From assembly GCA_019359215.1 (NCBI GenBank), contig JAHHHS010000002.1, forward strand, positions 124,001 through 188,000: DNA of 64,000 bases, written 5' to 3'. The number at the start of each line of letters is the position of its first letter. The first letter of the stretch is position 1. Shown here piece after piece: positions 27,641 through 37,586 of the stretch. A model generated the notes under the pieces. The model did no database searches and was not told the origin of the DNA. It worked only from the letters and a program-made list of their open reading frames with translations. Both the position numbers and the translations under genes were made by a program. The stretch is from Nostoc indistinguendum CM1-VF10 (lineage in GTDB: Bacteria; Cyanobacteriota; Cyanobacteriia; Cyanobacteriales; Nostocaceae).

Positions 27641-28138
27641 TTATGTCGGTGCAATAGCTAATATTTTGCTCATTTTAGTAACTGCAACAACTACCCCACT
27701 TCTTAAATAATGAGGCTCTCTTTGGATAGCAGTAAATCCTAGTCGTAAATAAAACCCTTCGGCATAAAGGCTAGCAGTTGTAATTACCTTATCTATACTT
27801 TGATCAATCGCTTCATCGCAAAAATGTTGAACTAAGATACGCCCGATCCCTTGACCTTGATATTTAGGATGAACATATAGACCGATTAGTTCATCAACAA
27901 TAAAACTAGCAAAACCTATAACAGCATCTCCCTTGATCGCAACCCTGCAAGTTTCCACTTTCATACTCTTCAAGATATTTGAACCATCAGGTTTGTTGCG
28001 GTAATTACGCCAAACTAAAAGTTCTTTTTGGGTATAGAAAGTTGGAGGTAAAGCTTTAATAGCAGCAATATGAATTGCACTCAGTGCCCATGCATCTGTT
28101 TCCTGGGCAGGCCGAAGAAATATTTCGTTAGCACTCAT
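27641..28138 (-). CDS. GNAT-family N-acetyltransferase
   Basis: 165 aa when started at ATG 28138 (MSANEIFLRPAQETDAWALS). Acetyl-CoA-binding motif A reads DELIGLYVHPKYQGQGIGRI, with the Q/R-x-x-G-x-G/A pattern at QGQGIG, and motif B contains AEGFYLRLGF. The acceptor substrate is unknown; it could be an amino acid, antibiotic or protein N-terminus. A TTG at 28198 would extend the protein by 20 residues unlike the family start. Confidence 0.88.
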   Translation of the reverse strand: MSANEIFLRPAQETDAWALSAIHIAAIKALPPTFYTQKELLVWRNYRNKPDGSNILKSMKVETCRVAIKGDAVIGFASFIVDELIGLYVHPKYQGQGIGRILVQHFCDEAIDQSIDKVITTASLYAEGFYLRLGFTAIQREPHYLRSGVVVAVTKMSKILAIAPT

Positions 28139-28228
28139 AAGTTCAGGACTGGCATTCAGATTATATGCCTGTTTGACTTTCTTATACAAAGATATCAACT
28201 TTGGTTATAAGAAATTTTAGTTGCATAG

Positions 28229-28251
28229 GTCTAGCCCATCGTAGACATCGC
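28229..28251 (-). repeat. Dispersed repeat (GCGATGTCTACGATGGGC... family), copy 2
   Basis: On the minus strand reads GCGATGTCTACGATGGGCTA; partial copy of the repeats at 1618 and 31864. Confidence 0.55.
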
Positions 28252-28299
28252 AACACATCAACTAGCCAAATTCTCAACTGCTTTGCCGATTTTAGCAGT

Positions 28300-28998
28300 T
28301 TACAATTGTGTCACAACTAGCTGGACAATTTGCCGTCTGATTTCTTGAAAATTTTGGCTCGCATTTGTAACACGAGCAAGTATAGCCGCAGAGGTAGTTT
28401 GAGGAGAACCACTATTAAAAGGAGGTTGGGGATTGTATTCGATTTTTAGTTGAATTTCTTGGGCGATCGCTTCCCCAAATAACTCAGCAGCTAAAGCTAG
28501 CCCAAAATCAATGCCTGCTGTCACACCGCCGCCTGTAATTCGATTGTGATCAACGACAACTCTTTGTGCAACTGTCTCAACTCCCAGTATCTCAAGTAAA
28601 TCTAATGATAGCCAGTGAGTAGTGGCGCGATAGCCCTGAAGTAACCCTGCCGCCGCCAGTAACAAAGAGCCAGTGCAGACAGCTGTAACGTAGCGGGTTT
28701 GTTTCCCTTGAGTTTTTAAGAAGTCGAGAAACTTTTCATCTTCCATTTTGGCATTGATACCTGGGCCTCCTGGCACAAATAACACATCTAAAGCTGGGGC
28801 TTGAGCAAAGGTTGTGTCAGGTAGAAAGGTAAGTCCGCAATCGCTCCGAATCGGTTCGAGTGTTTCCGCCAGCAGGTATAATTGCACGTTTGGCAATTTT
28901 GCAAAGACTTGATAGGGCCCCGTGAAATCCAACTGCGTCACATTTGGGAACAACACTATCCCAATAGATAGAGAAGAAACTTGTTCAGTTGCAATCAT
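28300..28998 (-). CDS. DJ-1/PfpI-family protein (isonitrile-hydratase-like)
   Basis: 232 aa. DJ-1/PfpI fold with the nucleophile elbow AVCTGSLLLAAAGLL (Cys108), DVLFVPGGPG upstream and TTHWLSLDLLEILG, then DHNRITGGGVTAGIDFGLAL, as in isonitrile hydratases and the amidase-like part of GlxA-type regulators. It lacks the AraC DNA-binding domain, so it is an enzyme rather than a regulator. Probable substrate is a nitrile-like or aldehyde compound, by family only. Confidence 0.87.
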   Translation of the reverse strand: MIATEQVSSLSIGIVLFPNVTQLDFTGPYQVFAKLPNVQLYLLAETLEPIRSDCGLTFLPDTTFAQAPALDVLFVPGGPGINAKMEDEKFLDFLKTQGKQTRYVTAVCTGSLLLAAAGLLQGYRATTHWLSLDLLEILGVETVAQRVVVDHNRITGGGVTAGIDFGLALAAELFGEAIAQEIQLKIEYNPQPPFNSGSPQTTSAAILARVTNASQNFQEIRRQIVQLVVTQL

Positions 28999-29319
28999 TA
29001 TTTATGTCCTTGTTAACGAAAATCCTGATTTTATTGCTCCCTTAACTTGCCCAATAGTATAACTCCTAACTTATGAGCTAAATCAATAATATCAGCTAAA
29101 ACTATAAGTAATTTTAATTTGCATTAAATCTACCGACAAACCGTATATTATAAGTAAAGCAATAAAATAACCTACTTTAAAAGGCATATTTTGAATTAAT
29201 CAAGCGATATATTGTGATATTTAGCTAATTTTGTGTTTTTTATTAAAATATCTTTTTAAAGCTTGTTAATTCAAGTATTTACCAAGCTGGAAGCCATTAG
29301 AGAGTCAAAAGGAGTGAAT
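28999..29319. other. AT-rich non-coding gap
   Basis: 321 bp, strongly AT-rich, between the divergent PfpI-like gene and the broken DUF442 gene. AAAAGGAG at 29306-29313 is the ribosome site of the latter. Nothing else is recognised. Confidence 0.4.
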
Positions 29320-29799
29320 GTGATCAACGCCATACAGATTAACGAAAACTTAGCGACAACAGGACAAGTTATACCAAAACAGCTTGAGCAAGCTATCTAA
29401 GAAGGTTTTAAATCTGTTTTAAATCTGCGATCGCCTGATGAGCTAGGATTTTCACAGGATGAGCAAAAAGTAGCGGAAGCATTGGGGTTGCATTACACAA
29501 ATGTCCCACTCAAGGTAGATTTAAAAAATTTGAATGAAGAGGCGATTACCAAAATCCTCACGACACTAGAACAAATTCCTAAACCAGCAGTTGTGCATTG
29601 TGCAGCCGGGATGCGATCGACTGGAATTGCGCTTTTAAGTATTGCTATCCAGGAAGGATTAACACCAGAGGAAACCTTAGCAAGAGCTAAGAATCTGGGT
29701 TTTGGATTCTTTGAACACGCTGGCGTTAGTCCCCGACTGAAGCAATTATTTGTGGACTACGTTAACAAACACGCGAAAGTAGCCGTGGCTAGTTACTGA
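29320..29799 (+). pseudogene. DUF442 / Blh-type phosphatase gene interrupted by an in-frame stop
   Basis: Reads continuously as a DUF442 protein from GTG 29320 (AAGGAG 7 nt upstream): INAIQINENLATTGQVIPKQ, then LEQAI, a TAA at 29398-29400, then EGFKSVLNLRSPDEL in the same frame. The active-site loop VHCAAGMRSTG (Cys-x5-Arg, as in dual-specificity phosphatases) is intact. The first 26 codons are separated from the catalytic part by one base change (GAA or CAA to TAA). Either a recent pseudogene, a sequencing error, or re-initiation at TTG 29482. Confidence 0.75.
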
Positions 29800-29871
29800 A
29801 ACAGATGTACTCAGGTAACAGTAACGTGAGTTTGATAAACCTCTCCCTGCCTTGAACTTTCGTTCAAGTCT

Positions 29872-29902
29872 GTCCCTCTCCGAGTCGGAGAGGGACGGTT
29901 TT
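29872..29902 (+). terminator. Rho-independent terminator
   Basis: Perfect 12-bp stem GTCCCTCTCCGA-G-TCGGAGAGGGAC followed by GGTTTT, 73 bp after the DUF442 stop. Confidence 0.75.
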
Positions 29903-30109
29903 GCGTAGTAAAACCTTCTTAGAGGTTTCTTTTAGTCAAGTGGGTGAAGGGCGTGAGGGTGCGATCGCCTTTAGTATAGCCATCAAGCTATGGAGAGAAT
30001 TAGCACTTACAATAAAATCTAAAAATCTTATCTAAGACTATTGGATTATTTCAGAATAAGCGTTACACTATTTCCATGAACCTAAGCTAAGGTTTTTGGA
30101 AATTAGTCA

Positions 30110-30874
30110 ATGTCAAAAATTATATACGATCTCATTCAGCGTTTTGAGGTAGAAAACGGGGTTCCCCGTTTGATTTCAACAAACATCCAGGTGATTGAAG
30201 GCGGGGAAGACTTAATGTCTTTAGCTACCAGTCTGCTGGATAAACTTGGTTTTTATAACAAGTTTCAGGAAAAACGTACATCTCAATACATAGGATATAA
30301 ATTGAAAAATCCTGGAAAAGGAGCTAAACGTTATCAGCTTGTTTTTGCTCAAAGAAAAGAAGGTTTATCCATTTCTATTCCTCAAGAGATATTAGAGCCA
30401 TATTTACTAAAGCTAAACTTTTCAATCAATTTTTTTACAAAAATGCCTGAATTGAAAAATGTAGTAACAATGTTTCATGAAATATCAAAATTTTATTGGA
30501 TCATACCTAGTAAGAAAAACGTTTTTTTTGATTTAAGCAAAGAATATAGAGAAACTTTTAAAGATCAAATTGCAGGAGATTTTGAATTAAATTTTGATGG
30601 TATAGCTTATAAAGAAGCAAAAAATGCTTATTCTGATTCTAAAATTCAGAATATTAATGATATGCAACTCGTTGACATAATACAAAATAAATATATAAGT
30701 AAGCATCCACTTTCAAATTCTTTGGATAATAGTGACTGTTGCTTAAACATTGGTAAAGGCGATATAGGTAAAGACAAGCTTTTTAATTATGCATATCAGG
30801 TTGCAATAAATTCAAGAGAAGTTTTAGAAGAATTTATTACTTATTTTGCAAAAATCCTTATGGAGCAACAATAA
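30110..30874 (+). CDS. Unknown protein, first gene of a coupled two-gene module
   Basis: 254-aa protein with no family I recognise. Starts MSKIIYDLIQRFEVENGVPR. Soluble, Lys/Asn/Ile-rich, no membrane segment and no catalytic motif visible. A short basic region (about 63-77, IGYKLKNPGKGAKRY) might bind nucleic acid. Its stop TAA overlaps the next gene's ATG by one base (TAATG), so the pair is translationally coupled. Both genes are much more AT-rich than the neighbours, which points to horizontal transfer. A defence or toxin-antitoxin-like role is possible but unproven. Confidence 0.72.
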   Translation: MSKIIYDLIQRFEVENGVPRLISTNIQVIEGGEDLMSLATSLLDKLGFYNKFQEKRTSQYIGYKLKNPGKGAKRYQLVFAQRKEGLSISIPQEILEPYLLKLNFSINFFTKMPELKNVVTMFHEISKFYWIIPSKKNVFFDLSKEYRETFKDQIAGDFELNFDGIAYKEAKNAYSDSKIQNINDMQLVDIIQNKYISKHPLSNSLDNSDCCLNIGKGDIGKDKLFNYAYQVAINSREVLEEFITYFAKILMEQQ

Positions 30875-31350
30875 TGTCTGTCAAAGTCAAAAGGCTAGTT
30901 AATGCATACGAAGAAAGGATGCTAGAGTTTTTGCAAACTTGTGTAGATGATAGTTATAAAATTCATACACAGGTTAGCTTATGCCAATTTTGCGAACTAG
31001 ATAACAGCATTGATTGGGAACTAAAAAAATTTTTATTTAGCTCTAATGTAGATGCTTTAATAACAAACCATGATTATAAACCTTGTTTGGTCGTAGATTT
31101 TCAGTCTTCATATCATGACTCAGATGAAGCAAGAGAGCGCGATCGCAAAAAAGCAACTTTACTCGCTCTTGCAGAGGTTCCCTTACTTTATTCACGGGTG
31201 AAAGACTTTGGATTACTACATCTTTACTCTCAATCTGAAGAAGTAGTATGTAATTTATTTACAGGAAAGCGACGCGAAAATGCCCAAGCTCTAATTAGAA
31301 AGTATTGCGAACAATCTTTTTCTTCTGATGTTCGAGCTACAGCTTGTTAA
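30874..31350 (+). CDS. DUF2726-like putative nuclease, second gene of the module
   Basis: 158 aa resembling the DUF2726 domain, a predicted PD-(D/E)xK-type nuclease. Visible elements are an N-terminal helix, VDALITNHDYKPCLVVDFQ with Asp60 and Asp75-x-Gln77, then SSYHDSDEARERDRKKATLL with His81, Asp90 and Lys92/Lys93, then a strand VPLLYSRV. The usual E-x-K is changed to D-x-Q, so activity is uncertain. Resemblance is by motif order only. Coupled to the upstream unknown gene, it would act in the same process, perhaps with that protein as partner or regulator. Confidence 0.65.
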   Translation: MSVKVKRLVNAYEERMLEFLQTCVDDSYKIHTQVSLCQFCELDNSIDWELKKFLFSSNVDALITNHDYKPCLVVDFQSSYHDSDEARERDRKKATLLALAEVPLLYSRVKDFGLLHLYSQSEEVVCNLFTGKRRENAQALIRKYCEQSFSSDVRATAC

Positions 31351-31496
31351 ACTATAAGATGTTTGCACGGTCATAGCTATAAATCTCAGTGATGTCTCCG
31401 GCTGTAAACTACGCAAAATTAACAGACTATGGTATAGCTTTGGCTGCATTAAATTACTATAAAATATAAATAAGTTTTTATATCAAAAGAGCGGTT

Positions 31497-31673
31497 ATCC
31501 TTCCAACAGCAGCACAAGCCCTTAAATGTGTCTACCTATGTCAATTATTGACGACTGCCTACAAACCAATTTACATGGTCCGTCTAGATGAGCGCACTGG
31601 AAAAATATTCATCTTGGCTGGAGAAGATATAGAAATTCTGATTAGTCTTAATGGCAACTGGGAATATCCATGA
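31497..31673 (+). pseudogene. DUF6888-like small protein lacking a normal start codon
   Basis: The frame reads LPTAAQALKCVYLCQLLTTA, then YKPIYMVRLDERTGKIFILA, ending GEDIEILISLNGNWEYP. This matches my memory of DUF6888 proteins, which pair with DUF6887. At the expected initiation point the codon is ATC (31497-31499), not ATG, and the frame is closed upstream by TAA. Translation could start at TTG 31548 or ATG 31575, giving truncated forms. The stop overlaps the next ATG (ATGA, 31670-31673), showing the original coupling. Confidence 0.55.
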
Positions 31674-31885
31674 GTAAACTAAACTTTGATGCTATGAGCA
31701 AGGCAGAATTACGCGCCTACGTCATTGCACACCAGGATGATCAAGAGGCTTTTTACGCACTTGCGGATCGTTTGACGGCAAAACCTCCCTCTGCGACTTA
31801 TCCCGCATCAATGACTCCAGAGGAAATCCATAAGGCAGTATTAGACATTATTCAACAGAAACAGCGTAGGCGCAGCCCGTCATAG
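31670..31885 (+). CDS. DUF6887 small protein
   Basis: 71 aa: MSKLNFDAMSKAELRAYVIA, then HQDDQEAFYALADRL and MTPEEIHKAVLDII. The helical, charged pattern is that of DUF6887, widespread in cyanobacteria next to DUF6888. The pair resembles a toxin-antitoxin or other two-component cassette by size and coupling, but the function is not established. The last residues (RRRSPS) and the stop are encoded by a dispersed repeat at 31864. Confidence 0.75.
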   Translation: MSKLNFDAMSKAELRAYVIAHQDDQEAFYALADRLTAKPPSATYPASMTPEEIHKAVLDIIQQKQRRRSPS

Positions 31886-31892
31886 ACATCGC
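31864..31892 (-). repeat. Dispersed repeat (GCGATGTCTA... family), copy 3, inside the DUF6887 3' end
   Basis: On the minus strand reads GCGATGTCTATGACGGGC, then TGCGCCTACGC; matches 1618-1646 with a few changes. It encodes the final residues and TAG stop of the DUF6887 gene. Confidence 0.6.
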
Positions 31893-31962
31893 CAAACTCC
31901 GAAAAAACAGCATAAATTATTAACACCCTTGTTCCCAGATATAACGAAGGTGATACACTACA

Positions 31963-33438
<1,476 letters not shown>

Positions 33439-33498
33439 CAGATTATTATATCGAGTCCAGTTGAATCCCTATGGCTCACATGGATGAGATATGGGATA

Positions 33499-33526
33499 GA
33501 GGGCGCACAGCTAGCTGTGCGCCCCC
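33499..33526. repeat. Palindrome after thiC
   Basis: GGGCGCACAGCTAGCTGTGC followed by GCCC, a perfect inverted repeat about 60 bp past thiC. It has the layout of the GGGGC hairpin family but another core. There is no T run, so it is not a typical terminator. Confidence 0.55.
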
Positions 33527-33698
33527 ATTAGTTCATATGTGAGAGAGTATGGAAAGCGAAGCGTCTACCACGTCTATGGAAAAAGGTTTTCCAGATACCG
33601 TGAAAGCTCAGATGTATGATGCGTAAGTCTTAAATTTTTGTATCCAAAGTCAAATAAACTGATAAATCAAAAATCATTATTGATGATAATCTGCTTTT

Positions 33699-34808
33699 AT
33701 GCCTGACTCATCTAAAACAATTCAAAAAAAACATGATGATTTATTCTTTAATAGTTTCAAACTGCTAACTGTTGTTTTAATAGTTATAGGTATATTGATA
33801 AGATTAATCAATCTTGATGAAAAAATAACTTGGGCAGATGAAACATTTACTTATTTAAGAATTTATGGTTACACCAAATCAGATTTAATGCAGGAAGTAG
33901 TTAATAGCCAAATATTAACTGCTGGAACATTATTAGAAAAATATCAAAGTCCTAGAGTTGGAAAAAGTATCATTGATACTGTTAAAGGTTTAGCGCTAGA
34001 AGATCCAAAACATCCACCCTTATATTTTGTGATGACAAATTTGTGGGTGCAATGCTTTGGAAGTACAGTCGCAGCCACAAGAAGTTTTTCTGCCTTTATA
34101 AATTTATTAGTTTTTCCTGCTCTTTATTGGCTATGCCAGGAATTATTTCAATCAAAAATCGTCGGTTTAGTAGCAATTGCCATTATAGCTGTATCACCAT
34201 TTCATCTTGTGTATGCCCAAGAAGCAAGAATGTATAGTTTTTCTACACTAAATATCTTGTTATCTAGTGCTGCATTGCTCAGAGCAATCAGGTTGCATAC
34301 AAAATCAAGTTGGAGTATTTATTCTGTCACTTTATTGATAGGATTATACACAAATTTATTGTTTAGTCTGGTAGCGATTGGGCAAGGTATTTATGTAGCT
34401 ATCAATCAAGGACTCCGAAGCAGAAAAATATTGATTGCTTATCTGAGCGCATTATTAGCTTTTCTTCCTTGGTTATTTTTAATAATTACTCAATCAGATA
34501 AAGTTCAAGAAACAATAAAATGGTCGAAGCTTATTGTGCTTCGCAATTCGCTTTTTCGCCCATTCGCAATTAAACTCAGCCCGACACTAGAGGTGGGATT
34601 TTTACCTACCTTAAGATACAAGGATTTTTTCTCTACGAGATGCTACCGCGAACGCGCCACTTGCGGGCGAAGTTTTGAACATGAAGCTTTTTTGATAAAT
34701 ACCACGCCGATCAATTCACACATACAGCATATTTCAGGTAAATGGAGTACATGGGTAGGGGCACAATATGTTGTGCCCCTACGATTATGTCTACCTGCTT
34801 ATCTTTAA
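33699..34808 (+). pseudogene. GT39-like membrane glycosyltransferase, 3'-truncated
   Basis: The first about 275 residues read as a PMT/ArnT-type (GT39) enzyme: membrane helix at 21-37, DEKITWADETFTYLRIYGYT (catalytic Asp region), DPKHPPLYF, and several more helices including VSPFHLVYAQEARMYSF. After TIKWS (near 34523) the similarity stops and the frame runs through repeat DNA: GAGATGCTACCGCGAACGCG and a GGGGC hairpin. Normal members have 500 or more residues, so the catalytic remainder is lost. Probably non-functional. Confidence 0.7.
34755..34782. repeat. GGGGC hairpin repeat, copy 4
   Basis: GTAGGGGCACAATA...TGTTGTGCCCCTAC, 28-bp near-perfect palindrome inside the replaced 3' end of the truncated GT39 gene. 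Confidence 0.7.
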
Positions 34809-34823
34809 GCTAGTATGCTTGGG

Positions 34824-36812
34824 TTAAAATTCAATTTCAATGGTCAAGCTGCGAATCTTTCCTGTATCTACGTTAGTTTTATCTGCAACTTCCAGAGTCC
34901 AGGTTCCTTGGGGACTTTTACCTTTAAAGGCAGCAAGTTTAAGGGTATTTACCTGGTCATAGGTTGTTTTAATATTATCTGTAGCTCCGCCCTGGCGATC
35001 GTGCAGAATTACAGGAAGTACGCCTGTTTGCACTGGGGGAAGGAGAGTAACTACAAGGTCACCAATAAAAGTATGCTCAATGTCTACATTAACTTTGATA
35101 GATTTTATCAGGTTAGTACTAGCGATCGCCAACGACAATGTTGATATCTGCAAATCGTTAATTGGGATATCTTGCACTGCCTTGAATATGCTGATGGGCG
35201 ATGTTTGCGTCGGTTTGGCCAATTCTACAGCTTTGAGAGCATTCATTCGACCGTAACCGTAGAAGGGACTACGACCATTAGCATCATATTTACCTCCAGC
35301 TTGATCAATGCGATCGCAAGAGCGTTTAATAATATCTCTTACTTCGTCCCAACGCAGATTTGGATTTCTGGCAATAATCAGAGCTGCTACACCAGCTGCA
35401 CCCGGACAAGAACTGGAAGTTCCGCCGAATTCATTCGTGTAATTACCTCCGTTGTCACCCAGATTTCGATTACCCGAATTATAGCCAACCATACCACAGC
35501 GATCGGTTGTCCAAACTCCAGAAGTTTGAGAACTGTTGCCATTGTTGCTGGGGAAAGCGCACCAGACGGCCTGACCAAAATCACTGTAAGAGCTTCTCGT
35601 GCCGTAGTCGTTACAAGCTGCCACAGCAATAACCTTTTGGTAGCTGGCGTAGCCATCATTATCCACGCTTTCGTTACCATTGCCAGCCGCAAATAAAATT
35701 ACACAGCCCTTGCCATTGCGTCCCTTATTGATTGCAAAATCCATAGCAAGCCGTGTGGAGTCAGGCAAAGGTACTTTTTGGTTGTGTACAGGATCGTTTG
35801 GTTCAAACCAAGTACCGTCTGCTGGTCCCCAGCTACAAGAAATGACATCAGCACCATTTTGAGCCGCCCAAACAAAAGCATCTGCTTCATCCTGCGATCC
35901 CAGCGCCGAAGCTAAACGAATCGGCATCAGTTTTGCACCCGGTGCCACACCCGATGCACCAAACTTGCCATTTGCACAAGCTACTCCTGCACAACCTGTC
36001 CCGTGGTTATTATCGTTTCCCGGTCTGGGATTGTCAGTTTTACGTGTGACATCACGCGGGGCAACAATTTTTCCAGAGGAACGGAACTCTTCATGATCCA
36101 GATCCACACCGTCGTCGATAATTGCAATAATTGTTCCTGTGCCATCGCTCAACTTCCAAGCTGCCTCAACGCTGGCATGGGCATTGATTACCTTACCATT
36201 AATTGTTGTTTGCTTTAAGTGCCACTGCTGCGGAAAAACCTGACGTTGGCGTGATTCACGTACTAGTTCAGGATGGCACAGCTCAACTGATTCCTCATTC
36301 AAAAGTCTTTCGGCGATGTCAAAGATGGCTATACCAGTATTTGCAGATGCACTGACAAAGTAAGCATTTGGAGCATATTCCAGTTGGCGTTTGATTGTTA
36401 AATCGTAACGTCTTAAGACTTCTTGGCAAACCGTTAACTCTTCTTCGCTATGGAATTTGAGGAAGAGGTTTTCGGTGTAAATTATAGGTTGTTGGGATAC
36501 TGGATCGACAAGAACACGTCCGGCAAATTGGACTTCAGGCTCTTGGTTGAGAATTTCACGGGCGCGATCGCGCAAAGCGGTATCTTGAGTCGGAACTTTC
36601 GCTCGCAAAATTTCTACACCCGCTTGCCGAAACCGTGTTGCTAACTCGAATTGGTTAAGAATTCTGCGAGCTGGGGGTGATACAGGTGCAACTTCAAAGG
36701 GTCTTACACCGACAAGAACACTGCGGCTTTCGGTACGCACTACAATGTGTTCGTTACTGATAGCAAGTTCATACTGTTGACCATTCTGGCCACCATAGCG
36801 AACCTGAACCAT
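34824..36812 (-). CDS. prcA: Calcium-dependent subtilisin-like protease (PrcA type)
   Basis: 662-aa S8 peptidase, the same length as I recall for the Anabaena PrcA calcium-dependent protease. The prodomain-like N-terminal part (1-195) is followed by the catalytic domain: AIIDDGVDLDH (Asp233), NNHGTGCAGVA (His270), FAAGNGN (oxyanion Asn378) and FGGTSSSCPGAAG (Ser466). The C-terminal P domain (about 545-662; VNVDIEHTFIGDLVVTLLP, then GTWTLEVADKTNVDTG) identifies the kexin/proprotein-convertase branch. It is thought to cleave after Arg/Lys and to be Ca2+-activated. No signal peptide is obvious. Confidence 0.93.
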   Translation of the reverse strand: MVQVRYGGQNGQQYELAISNEHIVVRTESRSVLVGVRPFEVAPVSPPARRILNQFELATRFRQAGVEILRAKVPTQDTALRDRAREILNQEPEVQFAGRVLVDPVSQQPIIYTENLFLKFHSEEELTVCQEVLRRYDLTIKRQLEYAPNAYFVSASANTGIAIFDIAERLLNEESVELCHPELVRESRQRQVFPQQWHLKQTTINGKVINAHASVEAAWKLSDGTGTIIAIIDDGVDLDHEEFRSSGKIVAPRDVTRKTDNPRPGNDNNHGTGCAGVACANGKFGASGVAPGAKLMPIRLASALGSQDEADAFVWAAQNGADVISCSWGPADGTWFEPNDPVHNQKVPLPDSTRLAMDFAINKGRNGKGCVILFAAGNGNESVDNDGYASYQKVIAVAACNDYGTRSSYSDFGQAVWCAFPSNNGNSSQTSGVWTTDRCGMVGYNSGNRNLGDNGGNYTNEFGGTSSSCPGAAGVAALIIARNPNLRWDEVRDIIKRSCDRIDQAGGKYDANGRSPFYGYGRMNALKAVELAKPTQTSPISIFKAVQDIPINDLQISTLSLAIASTNLIKSIKVNVDIEHTFIGDLVVTLLPPVQTGVLPVILHDRQGGATDNIKTTYDQVNTLKLAAFKGKSPQGTWTLEVADKTNVDTGKIRSLTIEIEF

Positions 36813-36969
36813 AATTTAATCTCCTGGGATATTTGGAATATTAAAGTGACACTATCTTAAAAAAAAATGTTTAAGTTTTATCCTTTTGCACTGCCCAGGA
36901 TTGAAAGGCGATCGCACTGGTCACAATTGCGGGAAACTAAAAGCAGATCAATTAGGAAAGGAGAACCTA

Positions 36970-37329
36970 ATGAGCTGGACTAAAGTTCTTGCAGTTGAAG
37001 CACTTTCCCCAGGTACGCGACAAGTGGTGAAAGTAGGCAACCGGAAAATTCTGGTTTTGAATCACGAAAATCAGCTTTATGCTGTAGATAACAACTGTCC
37101 CCACTTAAAATTACCCTTGAAAAGTGGAAAAATTACTGAAAGTGGAGCAATTGTTTGTACCTTCCATCGCAGTGCTTTTGACCTGCGGACTGGTGAAGTA
37201 CAAGGTTGGTGTTCCTGGCCAGCTGGTGTAGGTAAAGTACTTTCGATGGTTTCGCCACAAAAAGTATTGCCAGTATTTCCTATTCGTGTAGAAGAAGGCA
37301 GTATCTGGGTTGATGTGCAAGAGGAATAG
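36970..37329 (+). CDS. Rieske [2Fe-2S] ferredoxin-like protein
   Basis: 119-aa stand-alone Rieske protein. Cluster ligands are visible as CPHLKLPLKSGKI and CTFHRSAFDL (C-x-H and C-x-x-H; the first His replaces the usual C-x-H-x16-18-C spacing as in dioxygenase ferredoxins). It probably passes electrons to an unidentified oxygenase or reductase. ATG 36970 has AAAGGAG 7 nt upstream; the longer frame from 36886 lacks such a site. No membrane anchor, so cytoplasmic. Confidence 0.9.
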   Translation: MSWTKVLAVEALSPGTRQVVKVGNRKILVLNHENQLYAVDNNCPHLKLPLKSGKITESGAIVCTFHRSAFDLRTGEVQGWCSWPAGVGKVLSMVSPQKVLPVFPIRVEEGSIWVDVQEE

Positions 37330-37368
37330 CGCCCTCCCCCTGAATTTCTTGCAATATACTAGTACATA

Positions 37369-37464
37369 CAGCGTGGCGTCAATCAAGCTACCATCTAAAC
37401 AGCAAAAGCCTTGATATACAAAACTTTCGACTTTCGACTTTTGACTTTTGACTTGCGGTACTAG
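37369..37464 (+). mobile_element. CTAG-ended MITE-like element (family B), copy 2
   Basis: 96 bp beginning CTAGTACATACAGCGTGGCG and ending CTTGCGGTACTAG. The interior (CAATCAAGCTACCATC, AGCAAAAGCCTTGATATA, tandem CTTTTGACTTTTGAC) matches the element at 1656-1764 closely. It lies 40 bp after the Rieske stop, between convergent genes. Confidence 0.72.
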
Positions 37465-37493
37465 CCTATTTATTTTTTAGGAGTTAAGCGACA

Positions 37494-37524
37494 AAACCCC
37501 AGCCGATAAGTTTAGCTGGGGTTT
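37494..37524. terminator. Bidirectional terminator between Rieske and Hsp20 genes
   Basis: Perfect stem AAACCCCAGC/GCTGGGGTTT with an 11-nt loop. T-rich on both exits (minus strand TTTTGTC), placed between convergent genes. Confidence 0.75.
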
Positions 37525-37586
37525 ATCTCAAAATGTACCTATTTCCAAGATATAGGAACTATTAAATGGGAGAATATTACCTTTCC

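Noticed and set aside
33499..33526. Palindrome after thiC as its terminator
   Set aside because: No T run follows, and it matches the layout of dispersed hairpin repeats better.
33549..33626. 25-codon frame MESEASTTSMEKGFPDTVKA after thiC
   Set aside because: Short, only a weak GAGAGA upstream and no recognised family; could be real but support is too thin.
35172..35696. Plus-strand 174-codon frame inside prcA
   Set aside because: Fully antisense to a well-supported protease gene, no family resemblance.
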